Shown: piece after piece, positions 1-7,782 of the stretch | How the letters are laid out: each line of letters opens with the position of its first letter | Position numbering within the stretch: the first letter of the stretch is position 1 | DNA from: Candidatus Nitrosopumilus sp. | GTDB taxonomy: Archaea; Thermoproteota; Nitrososphaeria; Nitrososphaerales; Nitrosopumilaceae | NCBI GenBank assembly: GCA_016784625.1 | Contig: JADHUF010000001.1 | Coordinates: 1-48,879 of the forward strand | Length of the DNA: 48,879 nt | Direction: 5' to 3' | Made by a program: the position numbers and the translations under genes | The notes under the pieces: generated by a model | Told to the model about the DNA's origin: nothing | The model's input: only the letters and a program-made list of their open reading frames with translations | The model's database searches: none

Positions 1-8
1 AACAATAA

Positions 9-37
9 ATTTATCAACGAAAAACGTATTGATAAAT
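9..37. repeat. Inverted repeat, 9-bp stem
   Basis: ATTTATCAA at 9-17 is the exact reverse complement of TTGATAAAT at 29-37, separated by 11 bases. It lies 92 bp before the cyclophilin gene. It could be an operator, the terminator of a gene outside the window, or chance in AT-rich DNA. Nothing else is recognisable in 1-100. Confidence 0.35.
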
Positions 38-100
38 ATGAATTTTTCAATATACTTAAAATATCTATAAGAATTTTCAAAGGAATATTCACAAAAGACT

Positions 101-110
101 CTTATGATAA
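101..110 (+). promoter_or_regulatory. Putative TATA box of the cyclophilin operon
   Basis: CTTATGATAA is centred about 24 bp upstream of the ATG at 129, the usual distance for an archaeal leaderless transcript. No Shine-Dalgarno sequence is seen between it and the start codon. Confidence 0.35.
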
Positions 111-128
111 GATGCTAGAATAATTTTA

Positions 129-605
129 ATGACTGCAGTAAATATTGAAACCAATTTTGGAAAGATTTCATTTAAACTTATACCTGAATTAGCACCAGAA
201 ACAGTCAGAAATTTTGAAAAATTAACTAGAGATGGATTTTATGATGGAACTCTATTCCATAGAGTTATTCCTGGATTTATGATTCAAGGAGGCGACCCAA
301 ATACAAAAACTGATAACAAGGTGTCATGGGGAATGGGAGGACCAGGATATAATATTAAGGCTGAATTTAGTTCAAGATCTCATTTACGAGGCATAGTTTC
401 TATGGCTAGATCACAAGATCCAGATAGTGCAGGCTCACAATTCTTCATAGTGACATCAGATAGTACATTCCTAGATAGACAATATACTGTGTTTGGCGAA
501 GTAACAGAAGGTATGGATGTTGCGGATAAAATTGTAAATCTTGAAAGAGATGGTAATGATTGTCCTTTAGAAAAAGCACAAATAATTCATGTAACTGTGG
601 AATAA
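129..605 (+). CDS. Peptidyl-prolyl cis-trans isomerase, cyclophilin type
   Basis: This is a single-domain cyclophilin of 158 aa, the usual size of prokaryotic cytoplasmic members. It catalyses cis-trans isomerisation of X-Pro bonds and assists protein folding. The active-site stretch FHRVIPGFMIQGGDP spans residues 43-57 with the catalytic Arg at 45, and GSQFFIV lies at 102-108. There is no signal peptide, so it should act in the cytoplasm. The stop codon is followed directly by the ATG of the next gene (606), so the two are probably co-transcribed, although that partner is exported and has no known folding link. The family call is very safe; a specific client is unknown. Confidence 0.95.
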   Translation: MTAVNIETNFGKISFKLIPELAPETVRNFEKLTRDGFYDGTLFHRVIPGFMIQGGDPNTKTDNKVSWGMGGPGYNIKAEFSSRSHLRGIVSMARSQDPDSAGSQFFIVTSDSTFLDRQYTVFGEVTEGMDVADKIVNLERDGNDCPLEKAQIIHVTVE

Positions 606-1502
606 ATGAATATGAAGATCCTTGGATTTTTAGTAATTCTATCAATAATATTTGTCATTCCTGTAGCTGATGCTCAAATTTCACTTGGTCAAAAAGCTGA
701 ACAAAAGTCAGTGGAGATCATTATAAATTCAGTTGGTGAAGTTCATGTCAAGCATGTTGTATATCCATCAAATTATCCAAAAGATCTTGAATTGATTGAT
801 GGAACAGTTTCAAATATTTCAGTTACAAATGAAAATGGAGAGGAACTACTATTCTCATATAATAAAGATAGAAATATGGGATTGATTCAGCCATCTGATG
901 AAGAATCAATTATCGAATATAACCTTCAAAATGTACTTTCGCAAAAAAATAATTTATGGATATGGGATTTCAGCTATATTGAAACAACTTCTTTTATTTT
1001 ACCTGAAGAAGTAGATATATTATTTATTAATAAGAATCCTGTTTTTTTGGATGAAAAAAAAGGTATTTCCTGTCATTTTTGTACGATGATTTTAGAATAT
1101 TCAATTAATGAACCAAATAATATTAAACAAGTAAACTGGGAGGATAAAGAATTTCTTGTAGAGATTAAAACTCTTGCAGAAATAGAAAATTTTGATTTTG
1201 ATTGGCTTAATAAAAAAATTAGTTTTAAAGTAAATGATGATAATCAATATGTTACTACTATAATTCCATTAGAACTATTATGGAATCCATATTTAGTATT
1301 TCTTGATGATGAAAGAATTTTGGGACACGAGTTCATCAATAACGGAACTCATGTTTGGCTTAGTATGAAACCTGAAACATCAGGAGAAATTTCAATTATA
1401 GGAACTACTGTAATTCCTGAATTTCCAATAATTGCCCCACTAGCAATAGGATTTTTGATGATTCTAGTTGTACCATTAATTAAAAAATTTAATCTCCGCT
1501 AG
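606..1502 (+). CDS. Exported protein with C-terminal PEF-type anchor
   Basis: The function is not recognised. Residues 1-24 form a signal peptide ending in VADAQ. The body is predicted extracellular and beta-rich, with one CHFC motif near residue 156 that could bind metal or form a disulfide. The C-terminus carries PEFP at about 271-274, then a hydrophobic stretch to about 292 and a short basic tail. That is the layout of archaeal PEF-type sorting signals (for example PEFG-CTERM of Thaumarchaeota), so it is probably a cell-surface protein held in the membrane or processed by an archaeosortase. It starts one base after the cyclophilin stop; an ATG at 612 is an alternative start. The last 14 bp overlap a small convergent gene. 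Confidence 0.75.
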   Translation: MNMKILGFLVILSIIFVIPVADAQISLGQKAEQKSVEIIINSVGEVHVKHVVYPSNYPKDLELIDGTVSNISVTNENGEELLFSYNKDRNMGLIQPSDEESIIEYNLQNVLSQKNNLWIWDFSYIETTSFILPEEVDILFINKNPVFLDEKKGISCHFCTMILEYSINEPNNIKQVNWEDKEFLVEIKTLAEIENFDFDWLNKKISFKVNDDNQYVTTIIPLELLWNPYLVFLDDERILGHEFINNGTHVWLSMKPETSGEISIIGTTVIPEFPIIAPLAIGFLMILVVPLIKKFNLR

Positions 1503-1644
1503 AACCACACGAACAAAAACCATATTCATCAATTCTAACACTGCAAACTGGGCATTTTTCACCATAATTTACTTCCCATGGTTCCTTTCCAAAAAGTTTG
1601 AAATGATCATCAATTTCTAATGGTATGTCCCTTTTCTTTTCCAA
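1489..1644 (-). CDS. Small zinc-ribbon-like protein (51 aa)
   Basis: This short minus-strand reading frame starts with TTG at 1644 and ends in TAA at 1489-1491, giving 51 aa. The C-terminal part reads EKCPVCSVRIDEYGFCSCGS, a CPxC plus CxC arrangement typical of half zinc ribbons. The N-terminal half is charged and amphipathic. Its end overlaps the convergent exported-protein gene by 14 bp, and its start faces the zinc protein gene at 1693, with AT-rich DNA between them. The ordered cysteines are the main support; no family was recognised. It could be a nucleic-acid or protein adaptor, but that is inference. Confidence 0.6.
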   Translation of the reverse strand: MEKKRDIPLEIDDHFKLFGKEPWEVNYGEKCPVCSVRIDEYGFCSCGSSGD

Positions 1645-1692
1645 TAATTTGTATAAGTATTACAACTATACATACATTATCGGAGAAAAATC

Positions 1693-1884
1693 ATGAAAGT
1701 TGAATGTGGTTGTCATTGTATAAAGTGTAAAAGCACAGATCTTCAATCAAATAGAATTGGAGAAATTGAGGAAGATGGATATTATGACATGCATCATACA
1801 TGCAACAAATGTAATACACATTTTGATCATTTAGATGGAAAAACTTTTTCTAATTGTAAAAAATGTAATTATTTTATTAGTTAG
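1693..1884 (+). CDS. Small cysteine/histidine-rich zinc-binding protein
   Basis: This 63 aa protein has three cysteine groups: CGCHCIKC near the N-terminus, HHTCNKC in the middle and CKKC near the C-terminus. The layout suggests one or two zinc sites. GGAGAAAAATC just before the ATG may serve as a ribosome binding site, and TTTGTATAAG at about 1648-1657 is a plausible TATA box giving a leader of about a dozen bases. The last 8 bp overlap the convergent gene ending at 1877. No known family was recognised; the regular cysteine spacing and own promoter argue for a real gene. Confidence 0.7.
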   Translation: MKVECGCHCIKCKSTDLQSNRIGEIEEDGYYDMHHTCNKCNTHFDHLDGKTFSNCKKCNYFIS

Positions 1885-2350
1885 CTACTAATGGTTCTTG
1901 AACAAAATAATGAATTCGGTTCTCATGAGAGTTTTTCATAATTTCTTTACCTGATGCCATTTTTGCTAAAGCTTTTGATACATCTAACAAACTTGCAGCC
2001 CAACCATATTCTCTAAGTTGCTGAACAGTTTCAGTAACTGTTTTTGGAGAATCAAAGAATCTACTTGTTTCTAAAATTCGTAATTTTGATTTAATTTCAT
2101 GAGAAGTAATAGGTGTTGGTTCATTAAATTCTGGTTCATATACTTCAGCATCATTCAAGTATTCCAAACCAGATTGAGCTAAATGATCAGATTGAGTAGA
2201 TTCAGTATCATATACAATTTTTGCATGATTTTCTGGTAAATGATGCGAAATATTATCTATAACTTCACCTAGTGTTTGATTATCTATATAGAAATCTCTA
2301 GAATCAACCTCAATTTCGTTTTCTCCAAGTTTAAGTTTAATTTTTGCCAA
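1877..2350 (-). CDS. Conserved-looking hypothetical with winged-helix-like C-terminus
   Basis: This 157 aa soluble protein is not assigned. The first 45 residues are beta-rich with charged strands (MAKIKLKLGENEIEVDSRDF); a linker with acidic and proline-rich character follows. Residues about 88-150 contain three amphipathic helices and a terminal beta hairpin (HYFVQEP), resembling a small winged-helix domain. A role in nucleic-acid binding is therefore possible, but no catalytic motif is seen. It overlaps the convergent zinc protein by 8 bp and diverges from the exported protein at 2482 across a 131-bp spacer containing a short AGCTC-TAAG-GAGCT dyad. Confidence 0.65.
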   Translation of the reverse strand: MAKIKLKLGENEIEVDSRDFYIDNQTLGEVIDNISHHLPENHAKIVYDTESTQSDHLAQSGLEYLNDAEVYEPEFNEPTPITSHEIKSKLRILETSRFFDSPKTVTETVQQLREYGWAASLLDVSKALAKMASGKEIMKNSHENRIHYFVQEPLVAN

Positions 2351-2481
2351 TGAGAAATAGTCATTAAATCTTGATTTATTTTGTTAGCTCTAAGGAGCTT
2401 TAAGATTAGATCAAAACTTTTACACAATTTATTGGGATTTTTTTCCTTTTGTGTTAAAATGCAGTTTTACAAGAATTAACT

Positions 2482-2934
2482 ATGAAATCATCCAAAAAAG
2501 GTGGCCTAATTGTTCTCTTTGTACTAGGCATGAGTATTTTTGGATATTCACAGTATGCATCTGCATCAGAGATAGGAGTAAGCATTACTCAGAGTGAATT
2601 ATTGAATGAAAATGAAAAAGGCTCAAACTATAATATAGAATTACGATTTGAGAATCCTTCATTATTAATATTAAGTGGAGGAGATACTGAATTTTTTATT
2701 ATCACTAATAATGAAATGGTGGGTGAAGGACAGTTAGAGCCATTCACATTACAACCATTAAGCAGTAGTTATGTCAAAGGGACATTTCATACAGACTCTA
2801 ACATTGATGAAGAATCTCAATCTGTCAAAATTACAGGAATAACAAAATATGATATATTCTTTACATCAATTGATATTCCATTTGTTTATTATCCAACTGA
2901 TGAACAAGCAAGAGAATTTATACATCAAAATTAA
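2482..2934 (+). CDS. Exported small beta-sandwich protein, unknown function
   Basis: A signal peptide or anchor covers residues 1-29, with basic KSSKK, a hydrophobic core and a probable cleavage after ASA. The mature part of about 120 residues alternates strands with motifs such as NIELRFENPSLLILSGGDTEF and SSYVKGTF, the kind of pattern seen in LEA14/WHy-like or other immunoglobulin-like folds. No cysteine or metal motif is seen. It is followed 11 bp later by a PfkB kinase gene and may share its transcript. The fold suggestion is inference. Confidence 0.65.
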   Translation: MKSSKKGGLIVLFVLGMSIFGYSQYASASEIGVSITQSELLNENEKGSNYNIELRFENPSLLILSGGDTEFFIITNNEMVGEGQLEPFTLQPLSSSYVKGTFHTDSNIDEESQSVKITGITKYDIFFTSIDIPFVYYPTDEQAREFIHQN

Positions 2935-2945
2935 TTTCTTCATAA

Positions 2946-3839
2946 ATGCTCACAGTTTTTGGTTCAACTGCATTAGATACAATTAGAACTCCCAAAAAAA
3001 TATTAAGAAATGTTTTAGGAGGAGCAGCAACTTTTGCAGCAATTTCTGCAAGTAATTTTGTAGATACTGGATTAATTGCAGTGGTTGGAAAAGATTTTCC
3101 AAAACAGCATCAAAAGATTTTATCTAAATATCTTGATTTACAAGGATTAACTATCAAAGAAGGTAAAACATTTCGTTATGATGGAAGTTATGATAATACA
3201 CTAAGTACCAGATTTACTTTAAAAACTGAACTAAATGTACTTGCTGATTTTAAACCAACTGTTCCTGAAGCTTATAGAAAATCTCAGTTTGTATATCTTG
3301 CAAATAATGATCCTGAACAGAATATTTTACTAATCAAAGAATTTGATAAAGTAAAATTTTCAATGTGTGATACTATAGATTTCTGGATTTCTACCAAACG
3401 AGAAGCAGTGATTAAGATGATAAAAGCTGTAGATGCAGTTGTAATAAATGATGAAGAAGCCAAACTTCTCACAAAAGAATTCAATTTGATAAAATGTGCA
3501 AAAAAAATGATGCAATGGGGAGCAAAATACGTAATTATCAAGAAAGGAGAACATGGTTCACTCATGTTTTATGATGATGTAATTTTCCCAACAGCAGGAT
3601 TTTCGTTAGAGGATGTGGTGGATCCGACAGGAGCAGGAGATTCTTTTGCTGGAGCAATGATTGGATATCTTGCAAGCAAAAAATCAACTAGTCTATCTGA
3701 TATTAAAAAAGCAGTAGTTTATGGAAATGTGTTAGGATCGTTTGCAGTTGAGAGATATGGCTTGGATGGATTACTAAAAATTAAAAAGTCTGATATTACA
3801 AAACGAGTAAAGATCTATGAAAAAATGATCCGATTCTAA
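2946..3839 (+). CDS. PfkB-family carbohydrate/nucleoside kinase
   Basis: At 297 aa this matches the ribokinase/adenosine kinase superfamily, which transfers phosphate from ATP to a sugar or nucleoside. The N-terminal substrate-binding glycine pair is GGAATFAAI around residues 25-33. The signature with the catalytic base, DPTGAGDSFAGA, lies near 225-236, with the Asp at about 231. The early lid contains strands typical of the family (GLIAVVGKDFP). The substrate cannot be told from sequence; in Archaea relatives act on nucleosides, ribose or fructose 6-phosphate. The ATG follows the exported-protein stop by 11 bp. Confidence 0.9.
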   Translation: MLTVFGSTALDTIRTPKKILRNVLGGAATFAAISASNFVDTGLIAVVGKDFPKQHQKILSKYLDLQGLTIKEGKTFRYDGSYDNTLSTRFTLKTELNVLADFKPTVPEAYRKSQFVYLANNDPEQNILLIKEFDKVKFSMCDTIDFWISTKREAVIKMIKAVDAVVINDEEAKLLTKEFNLIKCAKKMMQWGAKYVIIKKGEHGSLMFYDDVIFPTAGFSLEDVVDPTGAGDSFAGAMIGYLASKKSTSLSDIKKAVVYGNVLGSFAVERYGLDGLLKIKKSDITKRVKIYEKMIRF

Positions 3840-3878
3840 AAAGACTTAAGTTCAATTATTTCTCAAATTAATTTATCA

Positions 3879-4229
3879 TTGTCACAAGAAATATCTGAAA
3901 AAGATCGTTTGGATACAATATTCAAACTTCAAAAAGGTCTATCAGAAATGATGAACCTTGACAGGTACCCAAAAGATTCTGAAGGAAGAGTTTCTGCATT
4001 GTGTACTGCAATTATGCATGAGGCAGTTGAATTACAAAGAACAACAAATTGGAAATGGTGGAAAACACCAACTAAATTTGATGAAGCAGAAGCAAGAGAA
4101 GAATTAATTGACATATGGCATTTTGTTGTTCAGGCATCACTTGAGCTAAATCTAACACCAGATGATATTGTAAATGAATACAAAAAGAAAAATGAGATTA
4201 ATCGAGAAAGACAGAGAACTGGGTACTAG
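3879..4229 (+). CDS. All-alpha dUTPase/MazG-like NTP pyrophosphatase
   Basis: This is a short helical protein of 116 aa with a TTG start. The helix with HEAVELQRTTNWKWWK (about residues 46-61) followed by EAREELIDIWHFVVQ (about 69-84) gives the E-x3-E and E-x3-D metal-binding pattern of all-alpha NTP pyrophosphatases. The WKWWK segment points to the dimeric dUTPase branch. The expected role is hydrolysis of dUTP, or another non-canonical dNTP, to the monophosphate, keeping uracil out of DNA and feeding dTMP synthesis. The stop codon interlocks with that of the convergent gene (CTAG, 4226-4229). Confidence 0.8.
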   Translation: MSQEISEKDRLDTIFKLQKGLSEMMNLDRYPKDSEGRVSALCTAIMHEAVELQRTTNWKWWKTPTKFDEAEAREELIDIWHFVVQASLELNLTPDDIVNEYKKKNEINRERQRTGY

Positions 4230-4702
4230 AAAATTCTAATTTTATCTAAAATTGTTTCAAAATTAGTTTCATTAATTAAATTTACAAGAGTTATATTATT
4301 TTGAAAATATTGTATCTCAGATTTAGAAACAGTAAGGTATGGATCTGGACTGATTGAATAAATTATTTTATTATTTTTATTAACTCCATTTTTGTGTAAT
4401 TGAAACAATGAATGACCAGCTTTATGACCCCAAACTTCTTTTCCACAAACAATGATAGTTGTAATTTTTTGATTTTTATTTACGTGTTTGATAATTGAAT
4501 CAATTCCTTTATTTTCAGAAAGTAATCTTCCTACTATCGATATATGATTTAGAATTTTAGAATTTGCAAATTGTTTGAGTAAATCTATGCTTGAGAGCGT
4601 ACAAACTGCTATTGATAAATTAGGATTTCCACGATAAGACTCTTCAGGAATGGGTAAGATGATTTTACATAATTCTCCAATTGTCTCACCTAGAGCATTC
4701 AC
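4226..4702 (-). CDS. MtrA-like corrinoid protein (soluble, 158 aa)
   Basis: The central and C-terminal parts resemble subunit A of methanogen tetrahydromethanopterin S-methyltransferase. CGKEVWGHKAGHSLFQLHKN at residues 86-105 matches the MtrA stretch around its cobalt-ligating histidine; here the equivalent His is residue 93. NGV plus a later YFQNNITLVNLIN also fit. Methanogen MtrA is about 240 aa with a C-terminal membrane anchor; this protein stops before that and has no hydrophobic segment. It should therefore be a cytoplasmic corrinoid carrier, not part of a sodium pump. It overlaps the upstream DegT aminotransferase gene by 4 bp (ATGA), implying coupled translation. A methyl-transfer role, for instance towards methionine, is inference. 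Confidence 0.75.
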   Translation of the reverse strand: MNALGETIGELCKIILPIPEESYRGNPNLSIAVCTLSSIDLLKQFANSKILNHISIVGRLLSENKGIDSIIKHVNKNQKITTIIVCGKEVWGHKAGHSLFQLHKNGVNKNNKIIYSISPDPYLTVSKSEIQYFQNNITLVNLINETNFETILDKIRIF

Positions 4703-5781
4703 AATATATCACGCATGGTTTTGGCAATAAATTCAATATTTTTTTGAGTTACTTTTGGATGAATTGGTAGAGAGATAACATGTGAAGCTGCCCAATCAGT
4801 AACAGCAAGTTTAGTTTTTAATTTGTAAAATGAGGTTTTATGAACTGGTGTAGGGTAATAAGATACAGCACCAATTCCTTTTTCATTTAGTTTCTTCAAA
4901 AGTTTATCGCGTTTTTTAGTTGCAATAGTATAAAGATACCAATTAACATTTTCATTTTTTCTTTGTTGGGGAAGTTTAATTTTAAGATCAGAAATTAATT
5001 TTGATAAAAGTTCTGCATTCTTTTTTCTAGACTTTAGAAAGTTTGGAAGTTTTTTTATTTGAATAGTTGCAATGGCAGCACTTATTTCAGGTAATCGTAA
5101 GTTTAGACCAAATATTCTAGTGTCATATCCATGAATCATTCCATGATTTCTAAGCATTAATAATTTATCTCTGAATTTTTTATTATTAGTTACAACAAAA
5201 CCACCTTCACCTGAAGTCATTACCTTTGCAGGATACATACTAAAACATCCCATTTCAAAGAAGGTGCCAGTATGTTTTCTTTTGTAGGTAGAACCTAAAG
5301 ACTGTGCAGAATCTTCAATGATTGGAAGATTATATTTTTTAGCAATTTCAGAGAGTCTTTCTACATTAGCTACATTTCCATAAAGATGAACAGGGATTAT
5401 GGCACGAGTTTTTTTTGTTATTTTTTTCTGTAGATCATCTGGATCTATAGTATAATTTTCTTTTAGAATATCAACAAAAACAGGTTTTGCTCCTGTGGAA
5501 ACAATAGCATTTGCCGTCGCAACAAAGGTAAATGATGGAATCAAAACTTCATCACCTTTTTTAAGATTTAATGTATAAAGTGCAGCTTGTAAAGCAGCAG
5601 TACCAGAATTAACTGCAATAGTATATTTTGATTTTACAAAAGAGGATACTGATTTTTCAAAAGCTTGAACATGTTTGCCTCCTTGGGTAGATGCAGAGGT
5701 TAAATCGCCATTTCTAAGTATAGAAGTAACTGCAGTAATCTCTTCTTTGCCTAATATAGGAATGTTAATTGCAATTTTCAA
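4699..5781 (-). CDS. DegT/DnrJ/EryC1/StrS-family PLP aminotransferase
   Basis: This 360 aa enzyme is of the sugar-aminotransferase family. NSGTAALQAAL at about 58-68 binds cofactor phosphate, EDSAQSLGS at 156-164 holds the Asp that pairs with the pyridine nitrogen, and the lysine forming the PLP Schiff base is probably Lys186 in MYPAKVMTSGEGG. Family members aminate keto-sugars on nucleotide carriers for surface glycans or modified sugars. The start is TTG at 5781. The MtrA-like gene follows in a 4-bp overlap, and a membrane-protein gene diverges upstream. No glycosyltransferase genes lie nearby, so the substrate is open. Confidence 0.88.
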   Translation of the reverse strand: MKIAINIPILGKEEITAVTSILRNGDLTSASTQGGKHVQAFEKSVSSFVKSKYTIAVNSGTAALQAALYTLNLKKGDEVLIPSFTFVATANAIVSTGAKPVFVDILKENYTIDPDDLQKKITKKTRAIIPVHLYGNVANVERLSEIAKKYNLPIIEDSAQSLGSTYKRKHTGTFFEMGCFSMYPAKVMTSGEGGFVVTNNKKFRDKLLMLRNHGMIHGYDTRIFGLNLRLPEISAAIATIQIKKLPNFLKSRKKNAELLSKLISDLKIKLPQQRKNENVNWYLYTIATKKRDKLLKKLNEKGIGAVSYYPTPVHKTSFYKLKTKLAVTDWAASHVISLPIHPKVTQKNIEFIAKTMRDIL

Positions 5782-5858
5782 CAGTAATTCTGGTTATAAT
5801 CTAGGTGACTGTGTATAATAATTTACATTTTTATGTTTCAAAATTTGGTAAACGCATT

Positions 5859-6431
5859 ATGAAACCACGTCATCTTGAAAAAACAGATACAGGTTACAGA
5901 GTTTATCTTTACATTTTTTATGTTTGTGGATTCATTATGACAGCATCTTTAATTTTTGGGGTGTATGTAACAATGATAGAATGGATACAAAATGGTACGT
6001 ATGTAATGGGAGAAGCAATTCATAATACAACTATTCCTTTTGAAAATTTTGCAAGAGTAACAACTTGGATATTTTTTTCTACAATAATTGGATGGTATTG
6101 TGTTACTAGGATTGGTTGGAGAAGAACAGCCGGAAACAAAATTGTTGGTACAAAGATGGCATTACTTCAGTTAATGTTACTAGGATTTTCAATTATTTCT
6201 ATCTATGAAGTTATATACAATTTTACAGTATTAAATGCTCAAATTACTGCAGGAATTATTGATGGAATAGTTCCAGATATTGATAGATTATCAATTGCCT
6301 ATCCAGATCCAGATAGACCATGGAATTTAGTTTTTGCAACCAAAGTATTTCTTGCAGCTTTTATCATAAGTACTCATGCGTTTTATCTTAGTATAAAACC
6401 TAGAAAAAGCTTAGATGAGACAGAATTATAG
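5859..6431 (+). CDS. Four-helix membrane protein, unknown function
   Basis: The product of 190 aa has four likely membrane helices at about 17-38, 67-84, 99-118 and 155-177, with a conserved-looking polar loop between helices 3 and 4 (IDRLSIAYPDPDRPW). I do not recognise the family. The frame is open upstream to a GTG at 5805, which would add 18 residues. I prefer the ATG at 5859 because TATA-like sequences (TTATAAT at 5794-5800, TATAATAA at 5813-5820) sit inside the longer version, and the divergent DegT gene also needs promoter space there. It is probably a single-gene unit. Confidence 0.7.
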   Translation: MKPRHLEKTDTGYRVYLYIFYVCGFIMTASLIFGVYVTMIEWIQNGTYVMGEAIHNTTIPFENFARVTTWIFFSTIIGWYCVTRIGWRRTAGNKIVGTKMALLQLMLLGFSIISIYEVIYNFTVLNAQITAGIIDGIVPDIDRLSIAYPDPDRPWNLVFATKVFLAAFIISTHAFYLSIKPRKSLDETEL

Positions 6432-6499
6432 ATCGATCAAGCATTTGTATGAATATTACGTAAAAACTATTTTGTCTAGTACGTAGATATGTTTTCAGT

Positions 6500-6688
6500 A
6501 TGGGATTATTTGGATCAAGTAAAAATGAATTAAAATGTAAGAAATGTGGTACAGTTCTATCAGATCCTGAAAGATTAAAGAAACATCAAGAAAAAGCACA
6601 CAACAAGAAGAAAGAAAAATGTAGAGTTTGTGGAACCGAATTTAATACTCAAGATGATTTAAGAAAACATAAGAAAAATTGTAAGTAG
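6500..6688 (+). CDS. Two-finger C2H2 zinc-finger protein (62 aa)
   Basis: The protein consists almost wholly of two zinc-finger modules. The first is CKKCG with a downstream HQEKAH (about residues 13-35); the second is CRVCG with HKKNC (about 41-61), where the last ligand is Cys. Each has the C-x2-C ... H-x3/4-[HC] pattern of eukaryote-like C2H2 fingers. Its basic character (many KK pairs) fits nucleic-acid binding. Small C2H2 proteins are common in Archaea and act as DNA-binding or RNA-associated factors, but the target of this one is unknown. Confidence 0.85.
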   Translation: MGLFGSSKNELKCKKCGTVLSDPERLKKHQEKAHNKKKEKCRVCGTEFNTQDDLRKHKKNCK

Positions 6689-6735
6689 ATATTTAGAATA
6701 ACTTTATAGGCTTAGATCTCAAAAGTTGTTTTGAT

Positions 6736-7782
6736 TTGGATATTTTAGAAAAAGTAGATCTAGTTGAAAAACCACCAACTGAAGAAGTAGTAACACATAA
6801 TGAATTAGTTGAATTATTTAAGACAAATTCATCACCAAAACATTACATCGGTTTAGAAATTTCTGGTTTCTTACATCTTGGTAGTTTAATCAGTACTGGT
6901 TTCAAAATTAATGATTTCGTTAAAGCAGGTGTCAAATGCACGGTTTTTCTTGCAGATTGGCACACTCTAATTAATGATAAATTGGGTGGAGATTGGGAAA
7001 CAATCTCAAAAGTTTCAAAATATTATCAAAACGCTTTCAAGCTAGTTTGTCCTAATGCAGAAATTATCTTAGGATCAAAATTGTATGAAGAAAAGTCAGA
7101 ATATTGGACTGAGCTTATCAAATTTACAAAACACATGTCACTTGCTAGAACAATGAGAACTTTAACAATAATGGGTCGTTCTGAAGATGATAAAAAAATT
7201 GAATTAGCAAATTTACTTTACCCTGCAATGCAAGCAGTTGACATTCACTATTTGGATGTAGATATTGCTCATGCAGGAATGGATCAGAGAAAAATCCATA
7301 TGTTAGTAAGAGAAATTTTTCCTAAAAAGAAATGGAAAGTTCCTGTTGCTGTTCATCACAAACTATTACCAGGACTTACAAAACCTACAGATACTAATAA
7401 TTCTCAGATATTAGAAAAGATGAGTAAGTCAGATCCAAATTCAGGTGTCTTTATTCATAATACAGATGATGAGATAAAGAAAAAGATTAGCAAAGCATGG
7501 TGTGAAGAAGCAAATATTCAGAATAACCCATTATTAGAGATTGCAAGAACAGTAATCCTTCATGAATTTACTGAAATGAAGGTTGAAAGACCTGAAAAAT
7601 TTGGCGGTAATGTATCATATACAAATTATGATCAATTAGAAACAGACTTTGCTGAAAAGAAATTACATCCAGGAGATTTAAAACAAACCGTTGGGAATTA
7701 TTTAGTAAAAATAATTTCTCCAATTAGAGAAAAACTAGATCTTAGTGAAGAACTGTATGAAGTAATAAAGAAAAGTCATTAG
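6736..7782 (+). CDS. tyrS: Tyrosyl-tRNA synthetase, archaeal type
   Basis: This class I synthetase charges tRNA-Tyr. The HIGH-type motif is HLGS at 47-50 and the KMSKS loop is at about 228-232. The long match YPAMQAVDIHYLDVDIAHAG and the C-terminal part with RPEKFGG and LHPGDLK correspond to archaeal TyrRS rather than TrpRS. Length is 348 aa, somewhat longer than the approximately 306 aa of the Methanocaldococcus enzyme owing to an N-terminal extension. A TTG start at 6736 is used; no better ATG exists before the conserved region. The stop interlocks with that of the convergent cobJ (TTAG, 7779-7782). Confidence 0.93.
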   Translation: MDILEKVDLVEKPPTEEVVTHNELVELFKTNSSPKHYIGLEISGFLHLGSLISTGFKINDFVKAGVKCTVFLADWHTLINDKLGGDWETISKVSKYYQNAFKLVCPNAEIILGSKLYEEKSEYWTELIKFTKHMSLARTMRTLTIMGRSEDDKKIELANLLYPAMQAVDIHYLDVDIAHAGMDQRKIHMLVREIFPKKKWKVPVAVHHKLLPGLTKPTDTNNSQILEKMSKSDPNSGVFIHNTDDEIKKKISKAWCEEANIQNNPLLEIARTVILHEFTEMKVERPEKFGGNVSYTNYDQLETDFAEKKLHPGDLKQTVGNYLVKIISPIREKLDLSEELYEVIKKSH

